Shown: piece after piece, positions 41,747 to 51,741 of the stretch
Layout of the letters: the number at the start of each line of letters is the position of its first letter
Position numbering within the stretch: the stretch's first letter is position 1
DNA from: Geothrix sp.
GTDB lineage: Bacteria > Acidobacteriota > Holophagae > Holophagales > Holophagaceae
Reading direction: 5' to 3'
Length of the DNA stretch: 64,000 nucleotides
Assembly (NCBI GenBank): GCA_019449415.1
Contig: JAGRPP010000015.1
Coordinates: 124,001-188,000 of the forward strand
The notes under the pieces: generated by a model
What the model was told of the DNA's origin: nothing
Seen by the model: the letters and a program-made list of their open reading frames with translations, nothing else
Databases searched by the model: none
Translations under genes and position numbers: made by a program

Positions 41747-42412
41747 TCAGTACCTGCGCTCGCCGAAGAAGGCGGTGCCGATGCGGATCTGGTCGGAACC
41801 GGCCTTCACGGCGGCTTCGAGATCGGCGCTCATGCCCATGCTGAGGCGCAGGGGCTGGCCGAGTTCCTGCTGCAGGCGCTCGCGCAAGACTGCCAGCTGA
41901 GTGAAAGCGGCCTCGTCATCCGGAGGCGGGATGGCCATGAGGCCGCGGAGGGGGAGACGCGGATCACCGCCCAGGGCCGCGAGCAGCTGGGGCAGATCGG
42001 CCTCGGCACAGCCGCCCAGCTTGGTGGCCTCGCCCCAGAGGTCCACCTGGATCCAGACGGGCCGCACGACGCCGAGCTCTCCGGCCAGGTGGCGCAGGCG
42101 CTCGGCGAGTTCGGGGCGGTCGAGGCTCTGGACTTCCGCGAAATGCTGGAGGGCCGGCTTGGCCTTGTTTCGCTGGAGGGGTCCAAGGAGGACGAAGGCG
42201 AGGTCTGGCGCTGCGGCGGCCTTGTCGGCGCCTTCCTGTACATAGTTTTCGCCGAAGCGACCGAAACCGAGGGTTGCGGCCTCCTGGATCAGAGGCAGGG
42301 GCTGCTTCTTGGAGACCGGCAGCAGTTCGACGCTGCCCGGGTCGCGGTCCGCCGCCTCGCAGGCGCGGCGGATGCGGGCCCGCAGCCCCTCGATGCGCTC
42401 GGCCAGGCTCAC
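41747..42412 (-). CDS. yggS: YggS-type PLP homeostasis protein
   Basis: The GTG at 42412 overlaps the preceding stop (GTGA) and gives 221 residues, a normal length for this family. The lysine that binds pyridoxal phosphate is in LLPVSKKQP. Other family blocks are FGENYVQE, HFAEVQSLDRPELAERL, LMAIPPP and LSMGMSADLEAAVKAGSDQIRIGTAFFGER (the last split over two strands). The protein has a single TIM-barrel domain, no known enzymatic reaction, and helps balance vitamin B6 and amino-acid pools. It lies downstream of a zinc-ribbon protein gene. Confidence 0.93.
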   Translation of the reverse strand: MSLAERIEGLRARIRRACEAADRDPGSVELLPVSKKQPLPLIQEAATLGFGRFGENYVQEGADKAAAAPDLAFVLLGPLQRNKAKPALQHFAEVQSLDRPELAERLRHLAGELGVVRPVWIQVDLWGEATKLGGCAEADLPQLLAALGGDPRLPLRGLMAIPPPDDEAAFTQLAVLRERLQQELGQPLRLSMGMSADLEAAVKAGSDQIRIGTAFFGERRY

Positions 42413-43107
42413 GGCAGGAAGAGGATCCGCTGGCAGGACTCGCAGACCACGGCGCCCTTGGCTTCCTTCAGCTGGAAGAGGAAGGGGCCGCGGAGCTTGA
42501 CATGGCATCCGGAGCAGGCGCCGTTCTCGACGGGGACGACCACGCGTCCCTGGCGGGCGTGGGCCAGGCGATGGAAACGGGCCACCTCGGGCGGTGCCAG
42601 CTTGGCTTCGAGGGCGGCCTGCTGGGCCTTGAGCTTCTTGCGCCCTTCCACCTGGTTGGCGTGCTCATCGAGGAATACGCCGTGCAGTTCGTCGAATTGG
42701 GCCTGAAGGGTGGTCCGCTCGGCTTCGAGCGCCGCCAGGGCCTGCTCGAGCGCCTTGGCCTCGGTCTCGAGGGCCTTCAGGGGCCGGACGATCTGCGAGC
42801 GCATGCGCTCCTTCTCGTCCAGCTCGCGGATGGCGGCGGTGTACTGGATCTTCTGGCTGGTGGTCTTGACCGCGGCGCGGGCGCGCTCTTCGTCCTTCTC
42901 GGCCTGGATCAGTTCCTTGGATTTCAGCTGGATGTAGGTCCGGGCGGTGTCGAGGGCCTTGGTCTTGTCGGCGGTCTGTTTTTCGATGGCCTTGAGGCGG
43001 GCGTCCAGCGTCGCAAGATCCGGAGGCAGGGCCGATAGGTCTCGTTCGATGGTTCGGAGGTAGTCCAGGGTGGCTTGCAGGTCGCGCAGGGTCGCCAAGT
43101 GTTCCAT
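42409..43107 (-). CDS. Coiled-coil protein with C-terminal C4 zinc ribbon
   Basis: The 232-residue product is a long antiparallel coiled coil (about residues 10-190, rich in Glu, Lys, Ala and Leu) ending in a C4 zinc ribbon with CSGC and CESC. This is the layout of the CT398/HP0958 group, which in Helicobacter (FlgZ) binds flagellar RNA and sigma-54 regulators and elsewhere has unknown roles. ATG 43107 begins the conserved MEHLATLRDLQATLDYL. It is translationally coupled to yggS. It is divergent from groES across an AT-rich gap. Confidence 0.85.
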   Translation of the reverse strand: MEHLATLRDLQATLDYLRTIERDLSALPPDLATLDARLKAIEKQTADKTKALDTARTYIQLKSKELIQAEKDEERARAAVKTTSQKIQYTAAIRELDEKERMRSQIVRPLKALETEAKALEQALAALEAERTTLQAQFDELHGVFLDEHANQVEGRKKLKAQQAALEAKLAPPEVARFHRLAHARQGRVVVPVENGACSGCHVKLRGPFLFQLKEAKGAVVCESCQRILFLP

Positions 43108-43153
43108 GTAATCGAGGCTACACCTCAAACCGGAAACCGAGGCCGATTTCAAG

Positions 43154-43182
43154 ATGTAACATGAATAAGAAGAAAATATAAT
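43154..43182 (+). promoter_or_regulatory. Candidate upstream promoter for groES
   Basis: TATAAT at 43177-43182 is a perfect -10 box in an AT-rich stretch. ATGTAA (43154-43159) would be a weak -35 at 17-bp spacing. A second -35-like TTGACC lies at 43225-43230, just upstream of the CIRCE element. Either could drive groES-groEL. Confidence 0.4.
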
Positions 43183-43252
43183 ATGAATGGACTAAGATTT
43201 GATCGTTCTCCGCATCTTTCAGTCTTGACCGGGGTTTCGGGGGGTGCCAGAC

Positions 43253-43279
43253 TTGGCACTCGCTGTTGGTGAGTGCTAA
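43253..43279 (+). promoter_or_regulatory. CIRCE operator (HrcA binding site) before groES-groEL
   Basis: TTGGCACTC-N9-GAGTGCTAA matches the CIRCE consensus TTAGCACTC-N9-GAGTGCTAA with one mismatch. It stands 44 bp before groES. HrcA should therefore repress the operon and release it on heat shock. No hrcA gene lies in the window. Confidence 0.93.
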
Positions 43280-43323
43280 CAGCTCCCTTTCGTTCCTTTT
43301 CACTTTCTTTCCAAGGAGGTCCC

Positions 43324-43611
43324 ATGGCCATCAAGCCTCTGTCCGACCGCGTGGTGCTCAAGCGCGTCGACGCAGCCGAAACCGTCAAGGGCGGCATCAT
43401 CATCCCCGACACCGCCAAGGAGAAGCCCATGGAGGCTGAAGTGGTGGCCGTCGGCGAGGGCAAGATCAACGAGAACGGCACCCGCAACCCCATGTCCGTG
43501 GCGGCTGGCCAGAAGGTGCTGATCGGCAAGTACAGCGGCACGGAAGTGAAGATCGACGGCGTCGATCATGTGATCGTGCGCGAAGACGAGATTCTCGCGA
43601 TCGTCGGCTAA
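43324..43611 (+). CDS. groES: Co-chaperonin GroES
   Basis: The 95-residue product is a complete GroES, the heptameric lid of the GroEL chamber. It starts IKPLSDRVVLKRV, has the mobile-loop region ETVKGGIIIPDTAKEKP at about residues 20-36, and ends in the family's VIVREDEILAIV. An AAGGAGGT site precedes the ATG. groEL follows after 27 bp. A CIRCE operator upstream places the pair under HrcA control. Confidence 0.98.
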   Translation: MAIKPLSDRVVLKRVDAAETVKGGIIIPDTAKEKPMEAEVVAVGEGKINENGTRNPMSVAAGQKVLIGKYSGTEVKIDGVDHVIVREDEILAIVG

Positions 43612-45264
<1,653 letters not shown>

Positions 45265-45287
45265 TCAGCCGCAACTGCGGTTCATGG

Positions 45288-45317
45288 AAAGGCCCCGCGG
45301 TTGCGGGGCCTTTTTTT
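45288..45317 (+). terminator. Intrinsic terminator after groEL
   Basis: AAGGCCCCGC and GCGGGGCCTT form a 10-bp stem with a GGTT loop, followed by seven T. The bases from 45318 to 45484 hold no recognisable gene. Confidence 0.9.
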
Positions 45318-45484
45318 GATGCATTGGAGGGGGGCCTTTGGGGCGCTTCTCTGGCGGTCGTGATCCGCTCCCCGTGGGGCCCCGCTTCGCGACCCACATG
45401 GCCGCGATATTCGCAGGGGTGGGATGTGATCGAATCCCGTCCCGGGACTGGAGTACCCTGGCCTTTCCTACTTAGGAGTTACCC

Positions 45485-45685
45485 ATGAAGAAGTTCCTCG
45501 TTTCGCTCGCGGTCGCGGCCTTCGCCGTCACGGCCTTCACGCAGGACAAGCCCAAGGAGGCGGCTGCCCCCAAGGCCTGCAAGGAGTGCTGCAAGGCCGA
45601 TAAGACGACCTGCAAGGGGGATAAGGCGTGCGAGAAAAACGCCGACTGCAAGAAGGCCGACTGCCCCAAGGCCAAGAAGGCCTAA
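45485..45685 (+). CDS. Small secreted Cys/Lys-rich protein
   Basis: The 66-residue product has a signal peptide (about residues 1-19, ending AVTAFTQ) and a mature part of about 47 residues containing seven cysteines and many lysines and alanines, in patterns such as CKECCKADKTTCKGD, CEKNADCKKADC. The cysteine spacing suggests metal or heme-free redox binding, but fits no family I know. A GGAG-type site precedes the ATG and a perfect palindromic terminator follows. It stands alone between groEL and the HybA-like operon. Confidence 0.7.
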   Translation: MKKFLVSLAVAAFAVTAFTQDKPKEAAAPKACKECCKADKTTCKGDKACEKNADCKKADCPKAKKA

Positions 45686-45702
45686 CTACCCGTCATTCCT
45701 GA

Positions 45703-45730
45703 TAAAAGCCCCGCGGCCGCGGGGCTTTTA
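45703..45730. terminator. Perfect palindromic bidirectional terminator
   Basis: TAAAAGCCCCGCGG and its exact complement meet with no loop spacer (28 bp palindrome), giving GC-rich stem with A and T runs on either side. It ends the small secreted protein gene. Confidence 0.8.
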
Positions 45731-45859
45731 TCTTTTACACGACAAGATAGTCATTTTTAATTACTACCAAGGGGTTGACTATGCTTCTGAGAGGGTAGAT
45801 GCTTCCTGTCGAAACCCTCCGGAATCCCTCCGGAGGAGGTTGATAAGACAGGAGAACCC

Positions 45860-46624
45860 ATGGGCATGGGCCTTCTCTTCGACGCTACGCGCTGCATCGG
45901 ATGCGGCGCCTGCAGCTCCGCGTGCAAGGAGCAGAACAAGCTACCGGGCAAGGTAGAGGAGGTGTTGACGGCCTATACCTGGACCACGGTCCAGGAACGG
46001 GAAGGCCTCAATGTCCGCCGCATGTGCATGCACTGCGAGGTGCCGACCTGCGCCTCCGTCTGCCCCGTCGCCGCCCTGAAGAAAACGCCCGAGGGGCCGG
46101 TGGTCTACGATGCCGAGCGCTGCATGGGCTGCCGCTACTGCATGATGGCCTGCCCCTTTGAGATCCCGAAGTACCAGTGGGACCGGCCGGTCCCCGTGGT
46201 GGGGAAGTGCATCCTGTGCGCGGGGCGCCTGAAGGAGGGCAAACCCACGGCCTGCGCCGAGGCCTGCCCGGCCGAGGCCACCATCTTCGGCAAGAAGGAG
46301 GACCTGATCTGGGAGGCCAGGACGCGCATCCGGCAGAAGCCGGGCGCCTATGTGGACCACATCTACGGGCTCACGGAGGCCGGTGGCACCTCGGTGATGA
46401 TGATTTCCAGCGCCCCCTTCGACAAGCTGGGTCTCAAGTCGAACCTGCCGGCCGATCCCCCGGCCATGCGCACCTGGCAGGTGCTCTCCAACATCCCTGA
46501 TTTCGTGGGCGTATGGGGCGTCTTCCTCTACGGCGTCCACTGGATCACGGCCCGCCGCGTGGATGTGGCCAAGGCGGAATCCAACGGCAACGGACACAAC
46601 CACGGTCGGGAGGACCGGTCATGA
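45860..46624 (+). CDS. HybA-like periplasmic/membrane-anchored 4Fe-4S ferredoxin protein
   Basis: The 254-residue protein has the four-cluster pattern of the DmsB/HybA/NrfC family: CIGCGACSSACKEQN at the start, CMHCEVPTCASVCP, CMGCRYCMMACPFEIPKY and CILCAGRLKEGKPTACAEACP. The C-terminal stretch (about residues 212-228, FVGVWGVFLYGVHWI) is a membrane anchor, as in HybA. It passes electrons between a membrane quinone module and a periplasmic or membrane enzyme. No export signal is clear, so its side of the membrane is uncertain. Its stop overlaps the HybB-like start (ATGA). An inverted repeat CTCCGGA-N5-TCCGGAG lies upstream at about 45820-45840. Confidence 0.88.
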   Translation: MGMGLLFDATRCIGCGACSSACKEQNKLPGKVEEVLTAYTWTTVQEREGLNVRRMCMHCEVPTCASVCPVAALKKTPEGPVVYDAERCMGCRYCMMACPFEIPKYQWDRPVPVVGKCILCAGRLKEGKPTACAEACPAEATIFGKKEDLIWEARTRIRQKPGAYVDHIYGLTEAGGTSVMMISSAPFDKLGLKSNLPADPPAMRTWQVLSNIPDFVGVWGVFLYGVHWITARRVDVAKAESNGNGHNHGREDRS

Positions 46625-47787
46625 ACACCCTCGCCACGCTCGCTCCCCGTCGGTTCCGCCCGGGTTTCTGGACGGCCGTCTTCGTCGTGCTCTTCCTGGC
46701 CTTCTGCGCCGTCACCGTGATCCGCTTCACCAAGGGACTCGGTGCCGTCACGCACCTGAGCGACCAGTTCCCCTGGGGCCTCTGGATCGGCTTCGACCTG
46801 CTCTGCGGCGTGGGCCTCGCGGCCGGCGCCTTCACGCTGACCGCCGTGGTGCACCTCTTCAACCTCAAGCGCTTCGAACCCATCGTGCGGCCGACCATCC
46901 TGACGGGCTTCCTCGGCTATGCCTTCGTGATCGTGGCCCTGCTGCTGGACCTGGGCCAGCCCTGGCGCATCTGGCATGCCATCGTCTATTGGAACCCCCA
47001 CTCCGTCATGTTCGAAGTGGCTTGGTGCGTGATGCTCTACACCACCGTGCTGGCCGTGGAGTTCTCCCCGGCGGTCTTCGAGCGCTTCGGCTTCCATGCC
47101 CCGGCGCGGATCATCCACCGGCTCATCACCCCGCTCGTCATCATCGGCGTGATCCTCTCGACCCTGCACCAGTCCTCGCTGGGATCGCTCTACCTCATCG
47201 TGCCTAGCAAGCTCCATCCGCTCTGGTACTCCCCCATGCTGCCCCTCCACTTCTACATCTCCGCCATCGGCGCGGGCATCGGCATGGTGATCCTGGAGTC
47301 CTACCTCAGCGGCCGGGCCTTCCATCGCCACCTGGAGATGGACCTGCTGGAGCCCCTGGCCCGCGGCATGGTCGTGGCCCTGGGCATCTACGGCCTCATG
47401 CGCCTGCAGGCCATTCGCCGCAATCACGCCTTCGGCAGCATCCTGGACTTCGGCTACGAGGGCCAGATGTTCCTGCTCGAGTTCACCCTGGGCGTGATCC
47501 TGCCGGTGATCCTGATGTCCTTCCGTCGTCTGCGCACCAACCCGAACTGGCTGGTGGGCGGGGCTTTCCTGGCGGTGCTGGGCTTCGTCATGAACCGCCT
47601 GAATGTCAGCATCACGGGCATGGAAGCGGCTTCGGGCACGCGCTACCTGCCCTCGGGCATGGAGATCATCGTCTCGCTGGGCCTGGTGGCCACGGGTATG
47701 GCGGTGTTCGCCTTCGCGGTGCGCAACTTCTCCATCTTCCCCGATGGTCCCGTGACCGATGACCATCGGTCGGAAGAGGGGGCCTGA
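46621..47787 (+). CDS. HybB/NrfD-type integral membrane quinone-interacting subunit
   Basis: The 388-residue protein has the size and topology of HybB (about ten membrane segments). Blocks FPWGLWIGFDLLCGVGLAAG near residue 50, LDLGQPWRIWHAIVYWNPHSVMFEVAW, and STLHQSSLGSLYLI (quinone-site region) are those of the HybB/PsrC/NrfD family, which transfers electrons between quinones and Fe-S proteins and may translocate protons. It is co-translated with the HybA-like gene and followed three bases later by a sensor kinase. No hydrogenase or other catalytic subunit gene is in the window. Confidence 0.9.
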   Translation: MNTLATLAPRRFRPGFWTAVFVVLFLAFCAVTVIRFTKGLGAVTHLSDQFPWGLWIGFDLLCGVGLAAGAFTLTAVVHLFNLKRFEPIVRPTILTGFLGYAFVIVALLLDLGQPWRIWHAIVYWNPHSVMFEVAWCVMLYTTVLAVEFSPAVFERFGFHAPARIIHRLITPLVIIGVILSTLHQSSLGSLYLIVPSKLHPLWYSPMLPLHFYISAIGAGIGMVILESYLSGRAFHRHLEMDLLEPLARGMVVALGIYGLMRLQAIRRNHAFGSILDFGYEGQMFLLEFTLGVILPVILMSFRRLRTNPNWLVGGAFLAVLGFVMNRLNVSITGMEAASGTRYLPSGMEIIVSLGLVATGMAVFAFAVRNFSIFPDGPVTDDHRSEEGA

Positions 47788-47790
47788 GCC

Positions 47791-49329
47791 ATGCGAACCC
47801 GCATCGGCACCCGTCTGATCCTCGGCGCCGGCCTGTCGACGGCGCTGGTGATCGGCGGCATGGCGGTGGTCATCCTGCGGTCGCATACGGCCCAGCTCCT
47901 GGCCGAACGAACCCGCAGCGCCGACCAGCTGAGCGAAACGATCAAGAGCGCCACCCACTTCGACATGCTTGAGAACCGCCGGGACAACCTGCACCGGCAG
48001 ATCCGCTCTGTGGGCGAGCTCCAGGAGGAGGGCATCCGCAAGGTCCGCGTCTTCAACAAGGAGGGGCGGATCATGTTCTCCTCGGCCAACGAGGAGATCG
48101 GCACCAGCCTCGATATCCGAGGGGAAGCCTGCTATGCCTGCCACGCGGAAGGACGGCCGCTGGAACGCCTGGAAATCCAGGCCCGCGCCCGGACCTTCCG
48201 CGCCCCGGACGGAACGCGCGTCCTGGGCCTCATCAATCCCATCCCCAACGAACCGACCTGCTCGACGGCGGACTGCCACGCCCACAGCGCCAAGCAGAGC
48301 CTGCTGGGCGTGCTGGATGTGAATGTGTCGCTGGCGGAGGTGGATCGGGAGATCGCCCACAGCCGGACGGTGATCGCCGCTTCGGCCATCCTCGCCATGC
48401 TCGCGGGCAGCTTCATTCTCTGGTGGATGAACCGCCGGCTGGTGGTGGAGCCCGTGGCTGCCCTGGTGGCCGGCACACGGCGGGTGGGCGAAGGGGACCT
48501 TTCGACCACCATCCCGGTGAGTGGCCGGCATGAGCTGGGCGAGTTGGCCGGGGCCTTCAACGCCATGACCCAACGGCTGGCCGAGACCCAACGGCAGCTG
48601 GCGCAGGCGGACAAGCTCGCCTCCGTGGGTCGGCTGGCCGCGGGTGTCGCCCATGAGATCAACAACCCGCTGACCGGCGTCCTCAGCTATGCCTCCCTGC
48701 TGCGGAAGCGGATGGAAGGCGACGCCTCTGCCTGCGACGACCTCGATGTGATCGTCCGGGAGACGGTGCGCTGCCGCGGGATCATCCGGGGGCTCCTGGA
48801 TTTCGCCCGTCCCACGGCCCCGGCGCGGAAGCCCATGGACCTCAATGAAGTCGTGCGGCGGGCGGTGTCCGTGGTGATGACGCAGCTGTCGCTGAACCAG
48901 GTGGACCTGTCGCTGGATCTGGCGGCGGAATTGCCCCTGGCCTTCGCCGATGCCAACCAGATCCAGCAGGTGGCCGTGAACCTGCTGCTCAACGCGGGAG
49001 ACGCCATCGGCACCGAGGGGGGGACCATCCGGGCCAGCACGCGGCCGGGGTCCGACGGCTCCATTGAGCTCGTCATCAAGGACAGCGGCCGCGGCATTGC
49101 CGCGGAAGACCTGCCCCGCATCTTCGAGCCCTTCTACACCACCAAGGGCAACCATGGCACCGGGCTGGGGCTTGCGGTCAGCTGGGGCATCGTCGAGGCC
49201 CACGGCGGCGCCCTCGAGGTGCAGAGCGAACCCGGCCAGGGCACCCAATTCACCCTTCGCATTCCCACGGCAGCCGGATCCAAGGACTCTCCGGACGGCA
49301 GCCAGCCCCCCATTCCCACCACCACCTAG
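47791..49329 (+). CDS. Sensor histidine kinase with periplasmic heme-c motifs
   Basis: The 512-residue protein has a membrane helix at about residues 8-29, a periplasmic domain with two heme-c-type motifs (CYACH at 114-118 and CSTADCH at 157-163, a CX4CH variant), a second helix at about 190-210, a HAMP linker, the phospho-acceptor His288 in VAHEINNPL, and a complete HATPase domain (GDAIGTEG, DSGRGIAAEDLPRIF, GTGLGLAV). The heme motifs suggest sensing of redox state, oxygen or NO. It is translated just after the HybB-like gene and just before a response regulator, so its job is probably tied to that electron-transfer pair. Confidence 0.9.
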   Translation: MRTRIGTRLILGAGLSTALVIGGMAVVILRSHTAQLLAERTRSADQLSETIKSATHFDMLENRRDNLHRQIRSVGELQEEGIRKVRVFNKEGRIMFSSANEEIGTSLDIRGEACYACHAEGRPLERLEIQARARTFRAPDGTRVLGLINPIPNEPTCSTADCHAHSAKQSLLGVLDVNVSLAEVDREIAHSRTVIAASAILAMLAGSFILWWMNRRLVVEPVAALVAGTRRVGEGDLSTTIPVSGRHELGELAGAFNAMTQRLAETQRQLAQADKLASVGRLAAGVAHEINNPLTGVLSYASLLRKRMEGDASACDDLDVIVRETVRCRGIIRGLLDFARPTAPARKPMDLNEVVRRAVSVVMTQLSLNQVDLSLDLAAELPLAFADANQIQQVAVNLLLNAGDAIGTEGGTIRASTRPGSDGSIELVIKDSGRGIAAEDLPRIFEPFYTTKGNHGTGLGLAVSWGIVEAHGGALEVQSEPGQGTQFTLRIPTAAGSKDSPDGSQPPIPTTT

Positions 49330-49338
49330 GAGGTCCCC

Positions 49339-50466
49339 ATGACCGCCCTTTTGATCATCATCATGTTCGTTGCCTTCGTGGGCATCGACTTCCTGGTGCG
49401 TACGAGCCTCCGCCGCATGCACGAGAAACGGGAGCGCCAGGCCCGCGAGGCGGTCCTGAACACCTCGATCCGCCTGGACTTCACCCACGAGGCCAAGAGC
49501 CTCAAGCGCGTGGAGGTGCCCAATCCCAAGGCCCGGATCATCGCCGTGGACGACGAGGCGGTGGTGCTCGACTCCTTCCGCCGCATCCTGGTCCTGGAGG
49601 GCTACAGCGTCGACACCGTGGAGCATGGGCCGGAGGCCCTGGGCCTGATCCAGCGGAACGACTACGACTTCCTCTTCACCGACCTCAAGATGCCGGACAT
49701 GGACGGCGTGGATGTGGTGAAGGCGGCGAAGCACCTGCGCCCCGATGTGGATGTGGTCGTCATCACCGGCTACGGCAGCATCGAGACCGCAGTCCAGACG
49801 CTCCAGCAGGGCGCCTGCGAGTATGTGCAGAAGCCCTTCACCGCCGACGAACTGGCGGAGTTCGCCAAGAAGCTGCTCATCAAGCGCAACGCGCGCATCG
49901 AAGCCCAGCGCCGACCCAATGTGCGGGTGGTCGCGCCCGAAATGGCCGAGGTGGTGTCCGCCAGCGAATTCTGCGTGCCTGGCGGCGCCTTCCTGTCGAC
50001 AGGTCATGCGTGGGTGCGGATCGAGCCCGAAGGCCAGATCCGCGTGGGCATCGACGATTTCGTGCGCAAGGCCCTGGGCGCCGTGAAGACGGTGGTGCTT
50101 CCCGAGCGGGGCAAGGTCGTGAAGCAGGGCGATCCCCTGTTCACCCTGAAGGGGGCCACGGGCGAGGTCCATGTGGCCGCGCCCCTCAGCGGCCGCATCG
50201 AGCACGACAACGCGGGCCTGCTCACGGATCCCGGCGAGCTCATGCACAGCCCCTATGACCGGGGCTGGGTCTGCCTGATGACGCCCTCCGACTTGGCCGG
50301 AGAACTCCCCTCCCTGAAGATCGGCCAGCCCGTCATCGACTGGTACCAGGATGAGATCACCCGCCTGCGGACCTCCGACAAGCCCCAGGCCGTCGGCACG
50401 GACGCGCTGGATTGGAAGGCCTTCGAGCAGCAGTTCATGGGTGCGGACGCCCGCGTCCAGGTCTAG
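49339..50466 (+). CDS. Membrane-anchored response regulator with C-terminal GcvH-like domain
   Basis: The 375-residue product has an N-terminal membrane helix (about residues 3-20), a receiver domain with Asp71/72, the phospho-acceptor Asp115 in FTDLKMPD, Thr143 and Lys165, and no DNA-binding or enzymatic output. Residues about 205-330 resemble the GcvH lipoyl carrier fold: FLSTGHAWVRIEPEGQIRVGID at the start and PLSGRIEHDNAGL near the carrier hairpin. The lysine that is lipoylated in GcvH is not at the hairpin tip (sequence LKGATGEVHV), so lipoylation is doubtful. It is last in an operon with HybA-like, HybB-like and heme-kinase genes. It probably acts at the membrane by protein contact. Confidence 0.83.
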   Translation: MTALLIIIMFVAFVGIDFLVRTSLRRMHEKRERQAREAVLNTSIRLDFTHEAKSLKRVEVPNPKARIIAVDDEAVVLDSFRRILVLEGYSVDTVEHGPEALGLIQRNDYDFLFTDLKMPDMDGVDVVKAAKHLRPDVDVVVITGYGSIETAVQTLQQGACEYVQKPFTADELAEFAKKLLIKRNARIEAQRRPNVRVVAPEMAEVVSASEFCVPGGAFLSTGHAWVRIEPEGQIRVGIDDFVRKALGAVKTVVLPERGKVVKQGDPLFTLKGATGEVHVAAPLSGRIEHDNAGLLTDPGELMHSPYDRGWVCLMTPSDLAGELPSLKIGQPVIDWYQDEITRLRTSDKPQAVGTDALDWKAFEQQFMGADARVQV

Positions 50467-50604
50467 CTGAGCTGAAACCGATATGGGCTCCGGAGGTCTC
50501 GGCTTCTGGAGCCCTCGTCCTCTCTGGCCGTCGGGCCGGCGGCTAAACGCGGGGGATCGAGGGGGCGTAGGCCTCGTCTGATCGAACCTCCTGCGGAGAT
50601 GATG

Positions 50605-51717
50605 ATGGGTTTGGCGATTCGTTCGATGGCCCTTGCGGTGCTGGGAGTCATCCCGATCCCTCTTCCAGCCGGTCCGGTCCAGGAGTCTCTACCCCTCGTA
50701 CGCCTTCAGCACCTCGTTCCCGAAGCGGAACGCACCCAGGTCCTGGTGCTCGGAACCTTCCACCTCCGGGAGGTCCAGGCCCGGTTCCAGCCCGCCATGG
50801 TGGAGCCGCTCCTCCAGCGCCTGGAGGCGTTCAGGCCTGATGTGGTGGCCGTGGAGGCGCTCCCCGGGCCCCACATCCACGAGCTGGAGCTGCGATCCAA
50901 GGCCACCCCCATCCACGAGGTGCTGCTCGACCAGTTCGCCGAGGCGTCGCTGGCACTGGGCCACGAAGCCCAGGCGCTTCTTCAGCTGGACATGGTGCAG
51001 GCCTCCCGGGCCCTCGCCGCACAGAAGGGCGTGCCCTCGGAGCCTGCGGCCCTCGTGACGCTGACCCTCCAGCACCTGGCCTCCTACGAATGGCCCAGCG
51101 CGCTGCTCGCCTGGTCGCGGATCCCCGAGGGAAGCCCCGCGCGGGACCGGATCCCCGCAGCCCTGGCGGCCAAGCTGGACGCCCACCTCGCCCGCGTCAA
51201 CGAGATCCAGGCGGTGGCGATCCCCCTGGCCCGGAGGCTCGGCCACGCGCGGATCGCCTGCGTGGACGAGTTCGAGGCCCCGGAACCGTTGGAGCAGGTC
51301 ATGGCGACCCTCGCCGTCTCCCGCAAGGAGGCGCCCCTGCTGGCCGGGACTGCGAAGGCGCCGGTCCACCGGGAGAGCCAGGAGCGCCGGGATGCGGCCG
51401 TGGCGGCGGGCGACCTGCTGCCCTACCTCCGCCACCTGAACTCGCCGGCTTATGCGGCGGCGGATGTGGACGCCCAGTGGGCCGTGTACCTGCGGACGCA
51501 CCTGAAGGACGGCTCGGACCGGGGGCGTCTCGCCCTGTGGGAGAACCGGAACCTGAAGATCGCCGGGCGGATCCGGGCCCTCTCGGCCCTGTACCCGGGG
51601 AAGCGGATCGTGGTGATCTACGGCGCGGCCCACAAGCCGTTCCTGGATGCCTTCCTGGGCCTCTGCAGCGACCTGCGGATCGTCCAACCCGAGGCAGTGC
51701 TGAAGGAGGCCCGCTGA
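50605..51717 (+). CDS. DUF5694 (TraB/GumN-related) protein
   Basis: The 370-residue protein has a signal peptide (about residues 1-25) and the DUF5694 pattern: VLVLGTFHLREVQ followed by RPDVVAVEALPGP, and a C-terminal RIVVIYGAAHKPFLD with the conserved histidine. These motifs are shared with TraB/PrgY and GumN/TikI proteins, thought to be metal-dependent proteases, so a hydrolase role is possible. Three ATGs stand in a row; the third (50605) is chosen because it is six bases from a GGAG site. The 138 bases before it hold no gene. Confidence 0.75.
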   Translation: MGLAIRSMALAVLGVIPIPLPAGPVQESLPLVRLQHLVPEAERTQVLVLGTFHLREVQARFQPAMVEPLLQRLEAFRPDVVAVEALPGPHIHELELRSKATPIHEVLLDQFAEASLALGHEAQALLQLDMVQASRALAAQKGVPSEPAALVTLTLQHLASYEWPSALLAWSRIPEGSPARDRIPAALAAKLDAHLARVNEIQAVAIPLARRLGHARIACVDEFEAPEPLEQVMATLAVSRKEAPLLAGTAKAPVHRESQERRDAAVAAGDLLPYLRHLNSPAYAAADVDAQWAVYLRTHLKDGSDRGRLALWENRNLKIAGRIRALSALYPGKRIVVIYGAAHKPFLDAFLGLCSDLRIVQPEAVLKEAR

Positions 51718-51741
51718 TATCCGCCGAGAGGCCCCCGGCCT

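Noticed and set aside
46528-50247. A 1239-codon open frame on the minus strand
   Set aside because: It is antisense to four well-supported genes (HybA-like to response regulator). Long antisense frames are common in GC-rich DNA with strong third-position bias, and the product is rich in His, Gly and Ala with no domain.
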